From the NCBI GenBank assembly GCA_034437755.1, contig DAOTTV010000078.1, forward strand, positions 1 through 64,000: 64,000 nucleotides of DNA, written 5' to 3'. Below the pieces are notes generated by a model that was not told where the DNA came from, did no database searches, and saw only the letters and a list, made by a program, of their open reading frames with translations. The position numbers were made by a program, and so were the translations under genes. Below are positions 42,412 through 51,205 of the stretch, in pieces; the first letter of the stretch is position 1, and every line of letters begins with the position of its first letter. Source of the DNA: JAUZRW01 sp034437755. GTDB taxonomy: Bacteria > Chloroflexota > Anaerolineae > Aggregatilineales > Phototrophicaceae.

Positions 42412-43467
42412 CTAGTTATCTAAGATGAAATCAGGTTGTGCGCCGATGAGACCGGTCACAGTCGCTTGTGTTGCCGCGTCGCCCACAGTCAGCGCCATCC
42501 CCGCCGTGATGTAATCGGTCTTCACAACCCCCATCGCGAAGATTTCGCCCGTTGGGGCTTGCACACTGCTGGTCATTGTACCCACTTTACGCCCCTCGTG
42601 CATCAGCTGTGCAGGCGCGTTGACGATCGTCGCTAATTCCAGCCCGACGATCGTCTTTGCGAGGCGGGCACGGCTTTCCATACGGGCGATGATCTCTTGC
42701 CCGGTGTAACAGCCTTTCGCAAAGCTGATTTCATCCCACAAGCCGACTTCAATCGGGATGAAATCTGTGTTGAGTTCGGGGCGGGCCGGGCGACCAGCGC
42801 GGATACGCAAAGTATTATACGTGAGTCCGCCGGCAGGGGTCACGTCGCCCGCGTGCATCACAGCCTCATAAACTGTCGCGCCAGCCTCTGCTGATGTGAC
42901 GAGCGTCCAGTGCGTGCCGCTGATGGCTTTGCGGCGCATGGCATACACGTCAGCCCCGTCAATCGTCAGTGAGATGCCGTGCAGGGCGGGCACATCTGCG
43001 ATATCTGGCGCGAGTGTTTGCAAGATAGCATCAGCCTGCGTCCCATGTAGCGCGAGCTGGTGCGTCTGCGCGGTGATGTTCTCGATTTGTACGTCATCGC
43101 CGAAGAAGATATTACGCTGGAGGAAATTTTGCATCGTGTCGCCCTGCCCCGGTTCGGTGATGACCAACAGGTGATCGGGACGATTGTAAGCAATGATGCG
43201 ATCAATAATGCGCGCCGTCGGGTTGGTGAAGATCGTCGGGCGACCTTCATCGTCTGCCATATCGACCATCTTATTGGTAGACATGCGATTGAGCAACTCA
43301 AAGCGATCTTTACCCGTCAGCTTGATACGTCCTTCGTGCGAGCGGTCGAGCAGAATTGCGCTGGTCAAACCGGCGTGATATTCCTTTGCTAAATCGCCGT
43401 AATGCAAAGGAATACCGTCGGGGGCGAGTTGTGCGCCATAAGTTTCGTGCGTTGTTTGTAAGCTCAT
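42412..43467 (-). CDS. ygfZ: YgfZ/GcvT-domain folate-binding protein (Fe-S repair type)
   Basis: The product (351 residues from ATG 43467) has the GcvT fold and the YgfZ signature KGCYTGQEIIAR, in which Cys is key for folate-dependent repair or assembly of Fe-S clusters. The N-terminal part has LLNRMSTNKMVDM. It differs from true aminomethyltransferase by this motif. The ATG at 43467 overlaps the TGA of gmk as ATGA, so the two are co-translated; an in-frame GTG at 43479 would lie inside gmk. Confidence 0.87.
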   Translation of the reverse strand: MSLQTTHETYGAQLAPDGIPLHYGDLAKEYHAGLTSAILLDRSHEGRIKLTGKDRFELLNRMSTNKMVDMADDEGRPTIFTNPTARIIDRIIAYNRPDHLLVITEPGQGDTMQNFLQRNIFFGDDVQIENITAQTHQLALHGTQADAILQTLAPDIADVPALHGISLTIDGADVYAMRRKAISGTHWTLVTSAEAGATVYEAVMHAGDVTPAGGLTYNTLRIRAGRPARPELNTDFIPIEVGLWDEISFAKGCYTGQEIIARMESRARLAKTIVGLELATIVNAPAQLMHEGRKVGTMTSSVQAPTGEIFAMGVVKTDYITAGMALTVGDAATQATVTGLIGAQPDFILDN

Positions 43468-44096
43468 GAGCGAATACACTCCTGTATCTTTGCGGTGATA
43501 ATTTTGTCCAGTTCATCGACAGCCCGTGTGATATCGTCGTTGATGATGACGTAATCACACGCCTCCGCAAACGGAAACTCTAAGTCACGGGCACGATCAA
43601 GCCGTTGCTGAATACGGATCAGGTCGGCTTCGCTGGGGTCGCTTTCCAAACGTTGTAACATGCGCTGGCGCAGGACTTCGAGCTTGCCGTCTGGCGTTTC
43701 GCTCGGCACAGTGACAAAAATCATCACTGCATCATCGGGATAAGTCTCGCGCACAATCTTCGCGCCCAGCACTTCGATGTCAGCGATCAGGTGTTGCCCG
43801 TCATAGATTTGGTCTTCGATGCTGTTGCGTGGAATCCCGTAGAATTTGCCCGGTGTCACTTCTTGATGTTCCAGCAATTCGTCGTCGCGTATCATACGCT
43901 GGAACTCCTCGAGCGAGACGAACAGATGCTCGCGCCCTTGTGCTTCATTAGCGCGGGGCGGGCGCGTCGTCGCGGTGGCGAGCTGTTTTAGCTCCGGATG
44001 CCGTTTCTTGATGATATTCATCAGAGTATTTTTGCCCGTTCCACCGGGCCCGACCATAACGAAAAGATACGCTTTGTCTTGTTCGCGGATTTTCAC
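43464..44096 (-). CDS. gmk: Guanylate kinase
   Basis: Gmk makes GDP from GMP. The 210-residue product has the P-loop GPGGTGKNT (about 16-24), the GMP-binding ATTRPPRANE and the lid region VLRQRMLQRLESDPSEADLIRIQQRL, shown by RMLQRLESD. Its family usually has GPSGVGKxT. It is followed by ygfZ through an ATGA overlap. The other neighbour, 323 bp away across a MITE, is the divergent folD. Confidence 0.93.
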   Translation of the reverse strand: MKIREQDKAYLFVMVGPGGTGKNTLMNIIKKRHPELKQLATATTRPPRANEAQGREHLFVSLEEFQRMIRDDELLEHQEVTPGKFYGIPRNSIEDQIYDGQHLIADIEVLGAKIVRETYPDDAVMIFVTVPSETPDGKLEVLRQRMLQRLESDPSEADLIRIQQRLDRARDLEFPFAEACDYVIINDDITRAVDELDKIITAKIQECIRS

Positions 44097-44252
44097 GGTG
44101 GCTGTCCTCGTTTTGTGTTGCGGAGATAGTTAAGTTATTGTAGCAGGATATTCAGATGTGAACTAGCGTTTTCACATCAGTGACGCATGAGTAACAAACC
44201 ACACGTTGACCGCACTGCCGCTGTCGGGGACAATGCAGGTATTCATTTACTC

Positions 44253-44390
44253 GGTTCTTTCGTATCTTGCGTGGTCAAGCTCTTTTTGTTCCCTTTTTTC
44301 AAAATGAACAAAGTCAAGGAACAACAGTTCCTTGTAGGGGTGCGAGGGCAAAGCCCCTGCAACAAAAACCACGCGACATCCCAAAGAGCC
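44253..44390 (+). mobile_element. MITE family 2, copy A (138 bp, imperfect 8-bp target duplication)
   Basis: It lies in the 323-bp gmk-folD gap; the rest of that gap shows no gene. Imperfect 23-bp terminal inverted repeats (44253-44275 and 44368-44390; 18 of 23 match) bound the element. Flanks are ATTTACTC (44245-44252) and ATTTACTT (44391-44398), one mismatch, an aged 8-bp duplication. A longer sister copy is at 53537-53720. It ends 29 bp before the folD TTG, so it may carry or displace the folD promoter. Confidence 0.8.
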
Positions 44391-44419
44391 ATTTACTTTT
44401 AATCACAGGAGAGTGTCAA

Positions 44420-45304
44420 TTGACAGCCCAAATCATCGATGGTCGTGCCGTTGCCAAGCGTATTCAAGCCGAGATCAAAGAACAGGTCGCCGCGTTTAAA
44501 GCTCAACATGGCATCGTACCCGGCTTAGGGGTCGTTATGGCAGGCGATGACCCCGCCTCGGCGATGTACGTCCGCATGAAGCAACGCCGATGCGAGCGCG
44601 TCGGCTTCGAGTCCTTCACGACGACAATTGCCAAGGATACCACACAGGAAGCAGTCGAAGGTTATGTGAAAGCCTACAATGACGACCCAGCGGTGCATGG
44701 TATTCTCGTACAGTTGCCCCTGCCCGATCACATCGACGAAGAAGCGGTCTTGGCACGAGTAAGCCTCGCCAAAGATGTCGATGGCTTCCATCCGGTTAAT
44801 ATCGGGGCGCTAGCCATGAAAGGACGCACGCCGACCTTCACCCCGGCAACCCCGACCGGTTGCATGACCTTGATCGACGAGACGGGGATTGATCCCTCTG
44901 GCAAGATCGCGGTCGTTCTCGGGCGCAGTAACATCGTCGGGATGCCGATGGCGATGATGCTAAACAAAGCCAACGCCACCGTGACGATTGTCCACAGCCG
45001 CACGCCAAACGACGCCGATATCATCGCAACAGCTGATATTCTGGTCGCGGCGATTGGCATCCCGGAATACGTGAAAGCAGATTGGATCAAGCCCGGCGCA
45101 GTCGTGATCGACGTAGGCACGAATAAAGTCGATGCGCCGGATACCGAAAAAGGCTACAAGTGGGTCGGCGATGTCGCCTTCGACGCGGCGAAAGAGGTTG
45201 CCGGTGCGATCACCATTGTTCCGGGTGGTGTCGGGCCGTTGACGATTACATCGCTCTTGCAGAACACGATGAAAGCCGCGCAAATGAGCGTCGCTGGGGC
45301 CTAA
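44420..45304 (+). CDS. folD: Bifunctional methylenetetrahydrofolate dehydrogenase/cyclohydrolase
   Basis: FolD interconverts one-carbon folates. The 294-residue product has the catalytic region SAMYVRMKQR (Tyr/Lys pair usually YVRxK), QLPLPDHID, and the Rossmann part VLGRSNIVGMPMAMML, with VPGGVGPLTIT at the end. It starts at TTG 44420 with AGGAGAG before it. The open frame continues upstream to 44267, but those 51 codons are transposon-derived sequence and not part of the gene. Confidence 0.95.
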   Translation: MTAQIIDGRAVAKRIQAEIKEQVAAFKAQHGIVPGLGVVMAGDDPASAMYVRMKQRRCERVGFESFTTTIAKDTTQEAVEGYVKAYNDDPAVHGILVQLPLPDHIDEEAVLARVSLAKDVDGFHPVNIGALAMKGRTPTFTPATPTGCMTLIDETGIDPSGKIAVVLGRSNIVGMPMAMMLNKANATVTIVHSRTPNDADIIATADILVAAIGIPEYVKADWIKPGAVVIDVGTNKVDAPDTEKGYKWVGDVAFDAAKEVAGAITIVPGGVGPLTITSLLQNTMKAAQMSVAGA

Positions 45305-45395
45305 TTTGTCGACTCTACGCTGACCTTCCCTTGAGTGGTACGCCATATCACGCTAAACTCACAGGCTGTATTCTACACTGGCTGAAAGAGATGAT

Positions 45396-46748
45396 ATGGC
45401 GACACTGCTCGTATGCAATATTCACACGCTGGTCACGATGGATGATGATCGCCGCGAAATCCAGAATGGGGCGATCTTCGTGCGTGATGGCGTGATTGAG
45501 GCGGTCGGCACAAGCGACACGATGCCCGTCGATAGCGCGGATACGGTTCTCGATCTGGCGCAACACGTCGTGATTCCCGGCATGGTCAACACGCATCATC
45601 ACATGGTGCAGACGATGACACGCGCACTGGCACAGGACGATGAACTCTTCAACTGGTTGTTGACGCTCTATCCCATCTGGGCACGCTTGCGGAGTCAGCA
45701 TATTTACACGGCATCGCGCTTGGCAATGGCAGAACTGATGCTCTCCGGTTGTACCACCTCTAGCGATCACTTGTATATCTTTCCGAATGATTGCCGTCTT
45801 GACGATCAGATCCAAGCCGCCCAGGAGATGGGCTTGCGCTTTCATGCGGCGCGGGGATCAATGAGCCTTGGCGCGAGTCAGGGCGGTCTACCGCCGGATA
45901 GCGTGGTCGAAGATGAAGCGTTCATCCTGAAGGATACCCAACGGGTGATCGAGCACTATCACGATGCCAGCCGCCACAGCATGTTACGGATTGTTGTCGC
46001 GCCGTGTGCGCCCTTCAACGTCTCGCAGGATTTAATGCGCGAGTCAGCAAAGATCGCGCGTGCCTACGGCTTGCACATGCACACACATCTGGCAGAGAAC
46101 GCCAAAGACATTGAATTCAGCCTTGAGATGTTCGGGATGCGCCCCGGCGAATATGCTGAAGATGTCGGGTGGGTGGGCGATGATGTCTGGCACGCGCATT
46201 GTGTTAAACTCGACTCAAACGAGATTCAGCAGTTCGCACGGACGGGCACCGGTGCCTGTCACTGCCCAACATCGAACATGCGACTTGCGAGTGGCATTGC
46301 GCCGGTGCGTGCCATGCTCGACGCACAGGTGACAGTCAGCCTCGGCGTGGATGGGTCGGCATCGAACGATAGCAGTCATCTGCTAGCCGAAGCGCGACAG
46401 GCAATGCTCTTACAGCGTGTGACTGAGAATCCGGCGGCGTTATCCGCACGCGAGGCATTGACAATGGCGACACGCGGTGGTGCGGCGGTGCTGGGGCGCG
46501 ATGACATCGGGCAAGTGGCGGTCGGCATGGCGGCGGATTTCGTGGCGTATCGTCTCGATGAACTGGCTTTCGCCGGTGCCCAGCATGATCCAGTTGCGGC
46601 TTTGATCTTTTGCCAACCACAAACGGTCGATTTATCCGTCATCAACGGCAAGATCACTGTGCAAGACGGTCACTTGCTCGTCACTGATTTGCCGATGCTA
46701 ATCGAAGAACACAACCAACTATCACTCGCACTTATTAATGGGGATTGA
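45396..46748 (+). CDS. Amidohydrolase, 8-oxoguanine deaminase-like
   Basis: The 450-residue product is an amidohydrolase with the metal motif THHHM (His67-His69), HMHTHLAE, WHAHCV and VDGSASNDSS. This arrangement resembles 8-oxoguanine deaminase (and guanine deaminase/chlorohydrolase relatives), which removes an amino group from damaged guanine to give urate. The Nudix hydrolase and nucleoside deaminase genes that follow, with 2-bp gap and ATGA overlap, support a role in handling damaged purines. Exact substrate is not proven by sequence. Confidence 0.8.
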   Translation: MATLLVCNIHTLVTMDDDRREIQNGAIFVRDGVIEAVGTSDTMPVDSADTVLDLAQHVVIPGMVNTHHHMVQTMTRALAQDDELFNWLLTLYPIWARLRSQHIYTASRLAMAELMLSGCTTSSDHLYIFPNDCRLDDQIQAAQEMGLRFHAARGSMSLGASQGGLPPDSVVEDEAFILKDTQRVIEHYHDASRHSMLRIVVAPCAPFNVSQDLMRESAKIARAYGLHMHTHLAENAKDIEFSLEMFGMRPGEYAEDVGWVGDDVWHAHCVKLDSNEIQQFARTGTGACHCPTSNMRLASGIAPVRAMLDAQVTVSLGVDGSASNDSSHLLAEARQAMLLQRVTENPAALSAREALTMATRGGAAVLGRDDIGQVAVGMAADFVAYRLDELAFAGAQHDPVAALIFCQPQTVDLSVINGKITVQDGHLLVTDLPMLIEEHNQLSLALINGD

Positions 46749-46750
46749 GT

Positions 46751-47620
46751 ATGTCATTTTTGCGATTAGGAACGCGCGTCGCCGTCATCAACGACGCAGA
46801 GCAAATTCTGCTATCGAAACGCGGCGACTTCAACACCTGGGCTTTGCCGGGCGGGCGCGTCGATAATCACGAGCGTATCCGCACAGCGGCGGTGCGCGAA
46901 GTCGAAGAGGAGACCGGCTTACAGGTCGATATTGAACGGGCTGTCGGCTTATATTATCAAGCTGGGCGCGATCGTCTGAACGTCCTCTATCGGGCGAAGC
47001 CGATCGGTGGCACATTACACAGCGTCACGCATGAGACGCTGGCAAACCAGTACTTCGCGCTCACACAACTGCCACCGAACATCTTCGGTGAGTACATGAT
47101 GTATCAGGCGTATGCGGACGATGTACAATTGCACACGCTGGAAACGTCCCGACGCGAGTTATGGCGGGTGCGCGCTAAGCTCGCCCAGAGATGGGTGAGC
47201 AACTGGCTCAGCGGTCAGCCAGAAGCTACCTTCCCACGCTTTTACATCAAAGCGACGGCTACCATCTGGGATAGTAACCACAAATACATCTATAGCGACC
47301 GCGACGGGCAAGGCGGGCGTACCCTACCCCGTGTCGGCTTAGATGGCACGATGGCACCACAGAGCGCGCTCACCTATCATCTTGCGCCACTGACCAAAGA
47401 GCCGATGCACTGGCGGTGGATCGGGCTGTTTGAACATCCTGAGATCAACGAGATCGAATTCGTCTTTGAGACAGCGGTTAAACCGCGTCGGCGTTATCTA
47501 TCGCGCTGGGTCAAACCGGCCGCGATCAAAGGCGCAGGCGGGCGAGATAGCGCCTACCTGACAAAACACAAGCGACACAAACCAAAAGAGCAACCCGTGT
47601 GGGAGATTGCAATCACATGA
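46751..47620 (+). CDS. Nudix hydrolase with a second, degenerate Nudix-like half
   Basis: The 289-residue product has a complete Nudix box at residues 35-57 (G-x5-E-x7-REVEEETGL, with REVEEETG visible). Nudix enzymes cleave nucleoside diphosphate derivatives, often oxidised nucleotides. Residues about 155-235 (KATATIWDSNHKYIYSDRDG, LDGTMAPQSALTYHL, HWRWIGLF) have the strand order of a Nudix fold but no box. The tail is Lys-rich. ATG 46751 is preferred over TTG 46745. It is coupled to the deaminase gene by ATGA. Confidence 0.85.
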   Translation: MSFLRLGTRVAVINDAEQILLSKRGDFNTWALPGGRVDNHERIRTAAVREVEEETGLQVDIERAVGLYYQAGRDRLNVLYRAKPIGGTLHSVTHETLANQYFALTQLPPNIFGEYMMYQAYADDVQLHTLETSRRELWRVRAKLAQRWVSNWLSGQPEATFPRFYIKATATIWDSNHKYIYSDRDGQGGRTLPRVGLDGTMAPQSALTYHLAPLTKEPMHWRWIGLFEHPEINEIEFVFETAVKPRRRYLSRWVKPAAIKGAGGRDSAYLTKHKRHKPKEQPVWEIAIT

Positions 47621-48084
47621 GCCAAATACACGACGAACACTATCCGTATATCCGCGCGTGCATCCGCCTCGCCGAAGAAGCGGTTGCGAACGGCAACCAT
47701 CCCTTCGGATCGGTACTCGTTCATGATGGCAAGATTCTGTTACGCGCACAAAATATGATCCATACCATGAACGACATCGCCGCACATCCAGAGATCATGC
47801 TCGCCCGTTCCGCCGCTAGCCGCTATGATGCCGATTTTCTGGCAGATTGCACGCTTTATACCAGCACAGAACCCTGCGCGATGTGTTCGGGCGGGATTTA
47901 CTGGTCAGGGATCGGGCGGGTGGTGTTCGCCTGTTCAGTACTCACCCTGCGCGATCGCCTGCAACGGGGCGGGCTGGTCATCCCTTGTCGTGATATTCTC
48001 GATCGTGGCACACGCCCCGTTACCATTATCGAGCGCGTGCTAGAAGAAGAAGCGTTTAAAGTGCATGAAAATTTCTGGACATAA
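47617..48084 (+). CDS. Nucleoside/base deaminase of the cytidine deaminase-like fold
   Basis: The 155-residue protein has the zinc motif H57-P-E59 and P86-C-A-M-C90 (EPCAMCSGG). This makes it a member of the fold that holds guanine deaminase, tRNA adenosine deaminase and relatives. The opening segment HPFGSVLV is typical of the guanine/adenine deaminase group. Usual members have HAE; here it is HPE. The ATG at 47617 overlaps the Nudix stop; a GTG at 47599 would add six residues. Confidence 0.88.
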   Translation: MSQIHDEHYPYIRACIRLAEEAVANGNHPFGSVLVHDGKILLRAQNMIHTMNDIAAHPEIMLARSAASRYDADFLADCTLYTSTEPCAMCSGGIYWSGIGRVVFACSVLTLRDRLQRGGLVIPCRDILDRGTRPVTIIERVLEEEAFKVHENFWT

Positions 48085-48087
48085 GCC

Positions 48088-48261
48088 ATGATTGACATCG
48101 AGACCTTCAACATATTACACGAGCGTGTCGCCACGAGTCGCGAGGATTTGCTCGGTTTTTTCCGCGAGATCGTCGCTATCGAAAGTACGGATAGCAACAT
48201 CGGTGCTGTCAGTAAGGCAGCGGCGTGGTACGCGCGTTTACCAGCAATCCTCAAGGAGTAG
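48088..48261 (+). pseudogene. Short ORF resembling an N-terminal M20 peptidase fragment
   Basis: This 57-codon frame begins ATG 3 bp after the deaminase stop and ends TAG at 48261. Its middle reads DLLGFFREIVAIESTDS, like the first helix and loop of M20-family (YgeY-type) hydrolases, which normally exceed 380 residues. The rest of the gene is absent; a thioesterase gene starts 7 bp later. Either a deletion fused two regions or it is a small independent peptide. Codon use looks like its neighbours. Confidence is limited because 57 residues are few. Confidence 0.4.
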
Positions 48262-48267
48262 GCGACG

Positions 48268-48714
48268 ATGGCGAAACGAGTTTCGCGCTTCACTGGTACC
48301 AAGTTCATCTGTGACCCGTCACCGGCGGGCTTTGGCATTCGCTTCACTGTCGAAGACGATCAATCCGTGTCCGCAGTTGTCGAATTTGACGACTCAAAAG
48401 AAGGCGGACGAGGGATCTTACACGGCGGTGCAATCGCCGCTGTACTCGATGAAGCGATGGGCACTGCGGCTTTCGAGCAAGGATCGCCGGGCTACACAGT
48501 CACGATGACGTATAATTATAAAACGCACATCCCGCTGTACGAAGCAATCACCGTGCGGGCGCGGGTCAGCCACATTGGCGGGCGCAAAGTGTTCACCGAA
48601 TGTAGCGCTCACCTGCCGGATGGCACTGTCGCCGTTGATGGCACCGGCATTTTCATCGCGTCTGACCGCTTGAAGCGCGAGCTTGATGCACGCCCTTACG
48701 ATCCGGAGACCTAA
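48268..48714 (+). CDS. PaaI-family thioesterase (hotdog fold)
   Basis: The 148-residue product has the hotdog-fold signature GILHGGAIAAVLDEAMG, with the conserved HGG and the catalytic Asp/Glu helix, followed by VTMTYNYKTHIPL. These enzymes cleave acyl-CoA thioesters. The start ATG has CAAGGAG before it, within the 3' end of the short fragment. A stem-loop follows. Confidence 0.9.
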   Translation: MAKRVSRFTGTKFICDPSPAGFGIRFTVEDDQSVSAVVEFDDSKEGGRGILHGGAIAAVLDEAMGTAAFEQGSPGYTVTMTYNYKTHIPLYEAITVRARVSHIGGRKVFTECSAHLPDGTVAVDGTGIFIASDRLKRELDARPYDPET

Positions 48715-48719
48715 ACGCT

Positions 48720-48750
48720 TCATAAGAAACGGACAATCGTCCGCTTATGA
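48720..48750 (+). other. Perfect nested stem-loop after the thioesterase gene
   Basis: TCATAAG/CTTATGA (7 bp) encloses CGGAC/GTCCG (5 bp) with loop AATC; three unpaired A lie on the left side. No T run follows, so termination would need help. It may be a weak terminator or an mRNA stabiliser. Confidence 0.5.
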
Positions 48751-48826
48751 GGTAATATTCGGATGAATAGGTGCGTCCAATAGCTGTAACAGAGAGATAA
48801 CGGAAACCAGAGGGCAATAGACACCC

Positions 48827-49918
48827 ATGACCATTCAAGGCTTGCATCATATCACGTTCGTAGCGTCGAACGCGCAACAGACGGTTGATTTTTACGTCAA
48901 AGTGCTGGGGCTACGCTTCATCAAGCAAACAGTCAACTTCGATGATCCGTCCGCCTATCACCTGTATTTCGGCGATGCCGTCGGCACGCCCGGCTCGGCG
49001 ATCACCTTCTTCGAGTGGCCCCGTGCGCCTAAAGGACACACGGGTATCGGTGGCACGCATCACGTCGCGCTCTCTGTGAAGGATTATGACGGTCTGCTGA
49101 AGTGGAAGCGCCGCCTGACTGACCTGAACATCAAGGTCGACGGCCCTTACGATCGTCACTACTTCAAGAGCATTTACTTCCGCGATCCAGACGGTGTGAT
49201 TCTAGAAATCGCAACGATGGGTCCCGGCTTCACGATTGACGAAGAAGCCGACCAACTCGGTCAAGCACATTTGCCACCGCCAGAAGCGATGATGATCGCC
49301 AACCGTGACGAAGAGCGCATCAAGCATGAGATGTGGCAAGAACCGGTGCCCGTCATCACAGCAGATATGGCGCTCATGTATGGGATGCACCATATCACCG
49401 CCATCGGGAGCAATATCGAGGCGACGAACGCCTATTACACCGATGTTCTCGGCTTGCAACGGGTGAAGAAGACCGACAACGTCGATGATCCGAATAGCGC
49501 CCATTGGTATTGGGGCGTTGATGACGGTAAGCCCGGCACGCTCATCACCTACTTCGAGCGCGATCCGAAAGCGACCCGTCGCGCACAGGTTGGCAGAGGG
49601 CTGACGCATCACTTCGCCTTTGCGGTCGAAGATGAAGAGGCGCAGAAAGAGTGGCGCTATCGCCTGAACAATGCCGGTTATCGCGTGTCACAGATTCTCG
49701 ATCGTGATTACTTCCGCAGTATCTACACACACGATCCAGATGGGCACATTGTAGAACTGGCGACGGTCGGGCCGGGCTTCGCTCATGATGAAGACCCATC
49801 CGAACTGGGGCAACGCTTGCAATTACCCAGCTGGTTAGAGCAACATCGCGACCAGATTGAGAGCGCGCTGACCCCACTCGTCATCCCCGAATGGAAAAAT
49901 CCTTTAGAGGAGGCATAA
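48827..49918 (+). CDS. Ring-cleaving dioxygenase of the VOC fold (MhqO-like)
   Basis: The 363-residue product has two VOC halves: LHHITFVAS at the start and MHHITAIGS at about 188, each with downstream metal-ligand motifs such as GGTHHVAL and ILEIATMGPGF, and IVELATVGPGF in the second. The size and arrangement match MhqO/YkcA-type dioxygenases used against quinones and aromatic compounds. The next gene encodes an MhqD-like hydrolase, as in the mhqED operon of Bacillus. Confidence 0.9.
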   Translation: MTIQGLHHITFVASNAQQTVDFYVKVLGLRFIKQTVNFDDPSAYHLYFGDAVGTPGSAITFFEWPRAPKGHTGIGGTHHVALSVKDYDGLLKWKRRLTDLNIKVDGPYDRHYFKSIYFRDPDGVILEIATMGPGFTIDEEADQLGQAHLPPPEAMMIANRDEERIKHEMWQEPVPVITADMALMYGMHHITAIGSNIEATNAYYTDVLGLQRVKKTDNVDDPNSAHWYWGVDDGKPGTLITYFERDPKATRRAQVGRGLTHHFAFAVEDEEAQKEWRYRLNNAGYRVSQILDRDYFRSIYTHDPDGHIVELATVGPGFAHDEDPSELGQRLQLPSWLEQHRDQIESALTPLVIPEWKNPLEEA

Positions 49919-50560
49919 GTGACAGACGCAAACAGACATCAGGGACAAGCGGTTTCGACGGCAGGTATCGCACTAGAGGACGCAAAAGCCGCCGTGATTC
50001 TGGTACACGGGCGCGGCGGCGGCGTGGAGAGCATTCTCCCGCTCGCCAACCACATCCATGCTGAAGCGGTCGCGTATCTCGCACCCGCGGCAACGGGCAA
50101 GACATGGTATCCTAATCGCTTCATCGCGCCGCGCCAGAGCAACGAGCCGAACCTTAGCTCGGCATTGGTCGCCCTCAGCGATGTGATGCAACAGGTACAA
50201 TCCGCCGGTATTCCCGCCGAGAAAACCGCCATCATGGGCTTCTCGCAAGGGGCGTGCCTCGCGCTGGAATACGCGGCGCGCAACCCGCAACGCTACGGCG
50301 CGGTTGTTGCGCTCAGCGGCGGCTTGATCGGCGCGGAGGGTGAACTAGACGGCTATGAGGGGTCGCTTGCAGAGACGCCGGTGTTCATCGGGTGCAGTGA
50401 TACCGACTTTCACATTCCGGTCGCGCGCGTGCATGAGAGCGCAACGATCATGCGTGATCGCGGCGCGACAGTCGATAAGCGCATCTACCCCGGCATGGGA
50501 CACACCATCAATCAGGATGAAATCAACGCGGTGACCGCGCTGGTTCAGGCCTTGGTGTAG
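49919..50560 (+). CDS. Alpha/beta hydrolase, phospholipase/carboxylesterase family (MhqD-like)
   Basis: The 213-residue product has the nucleophile elbow GFSQGAC (Ser in GxSxG), a downstream Asp in GCSDTDFHIP and the His in GMGHTIN. The GTG start follows the VOC gene stop directly with GAGGAGG upstream. MhqD is a detoxification esterase that works beside MhqO. That pairing is the reason for the name; the substrate is not proven. Confidence 0.88.
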   Translation: MTDANRHQGQAVSTAGIALEDAKAAVILVHGRGGGVESILPLANHIHAEAVAYLAPAATGKTWYPNRFIAPRQSNEPNLSSALVALSDVMQQVQSAGIPAEKTAIMGFSQGACLALEYAARNPQRYGAVVALSGGLIGAEGELDGYEGSLAETPVFIGCSDTDFHIPVARVHESATIMRDRGATVDKRIYPGMGHTINQDEINAVTALVQALV

Positions 50561-50632
50561 TGTAGATCATACGCGGGTATCGCCGTGATGCGATGCCCAT
50601 AACTTTGCACATAGCCCTCGAAAGTCAACACG

Positions 50633-51145
50633 ATGACCATTCTCCCCGATGTTCTGCAAGCAGACTTGACGCTCGTGTTTTGTGGGACAGCCGCAAGTGA
50701 TGTCTCGGCGCGGGAAGGTGCATATTACGCCAACCCGACGAATTACTTCTGGCGCACGCTGTACGATGTCGGTTTGATTCCTGTTCGCCTACCGGCGGCA
50801 CAGTTCCGGCAATTACCGCGCTACGGCATCGGCTTGACTGATCTGGTCAAGCACGCACAGGGCAACGACAGTGATCTGCGCGACGAAGATTACGACGTGG
50901 AACGTCTCCGGCAAAATATCGCCACTCACCGCCCGCAAATCTTGGCTTTCACCAGCAAGAAAGCGGCATCGGTCGTTCTCCAGCGCCCGACGGGCAAAAT
51001 TGACTATGGCTTGCAAGCCGCGACACTGGACAACACGAAACTCTGGGTGCTAACGTCGCCGTCTGGCTCAGCACGTCGCTACTGGGATATTGCTGTGTGG
51101 CAAGGCTTGGCGGATTATATCGCCGGCTTGGACAATCTGCCCTAG
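50633..51145 (+). CDS. Mismatch-specific uracil/thymine-DNA glycosylase (Mug family)
   Basis: The 170-residue product fits the Mug/TDG family: VFCGTAASDVSAREGAYYANPTNYFWRTLY region (core AREGAYYANPTNYFW), GIGLTDLVKHA, and SPSGSARRY near the end, where family members have NPSGLSR. It removes mispaired bases from DNA. The gene is separated from the MhqD-like gene by 72 bp. Its catalytic Asn-type position reads T-A-A-S, unlike E. coli Mug (NPG), so activity may differ. Confidence 0.85.
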   Translation: MTILPDVLQADLTLVFCGTAASDVSAREGAYYANPTNYFWRTLYDVGLIPVRLPAAQFRQLPRYGIGLTDLVKHAQGNDSDLRDEDYDVERLRQNIATHRPQILAFTSKKAASVVLQRPTGKIDYGLQAATLDNTKLWVLTSPSGSARRYWDIAVWQGLADYIAGLDNLP

Positions 51146-51205
51146 TTGGGAACGATTGCGGTTAATGGCGTGTCTGCGTGTATATAGAGAGAACGCGAGT
51201 CACTC

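Noticed and set aside
43464..44096. Guanylate kinase P-loop with Asn after Lys as an inactivating change
   Set aside because: Family members vary at this position (e.g. KG in Bacillus); the rest of the active site is normal.
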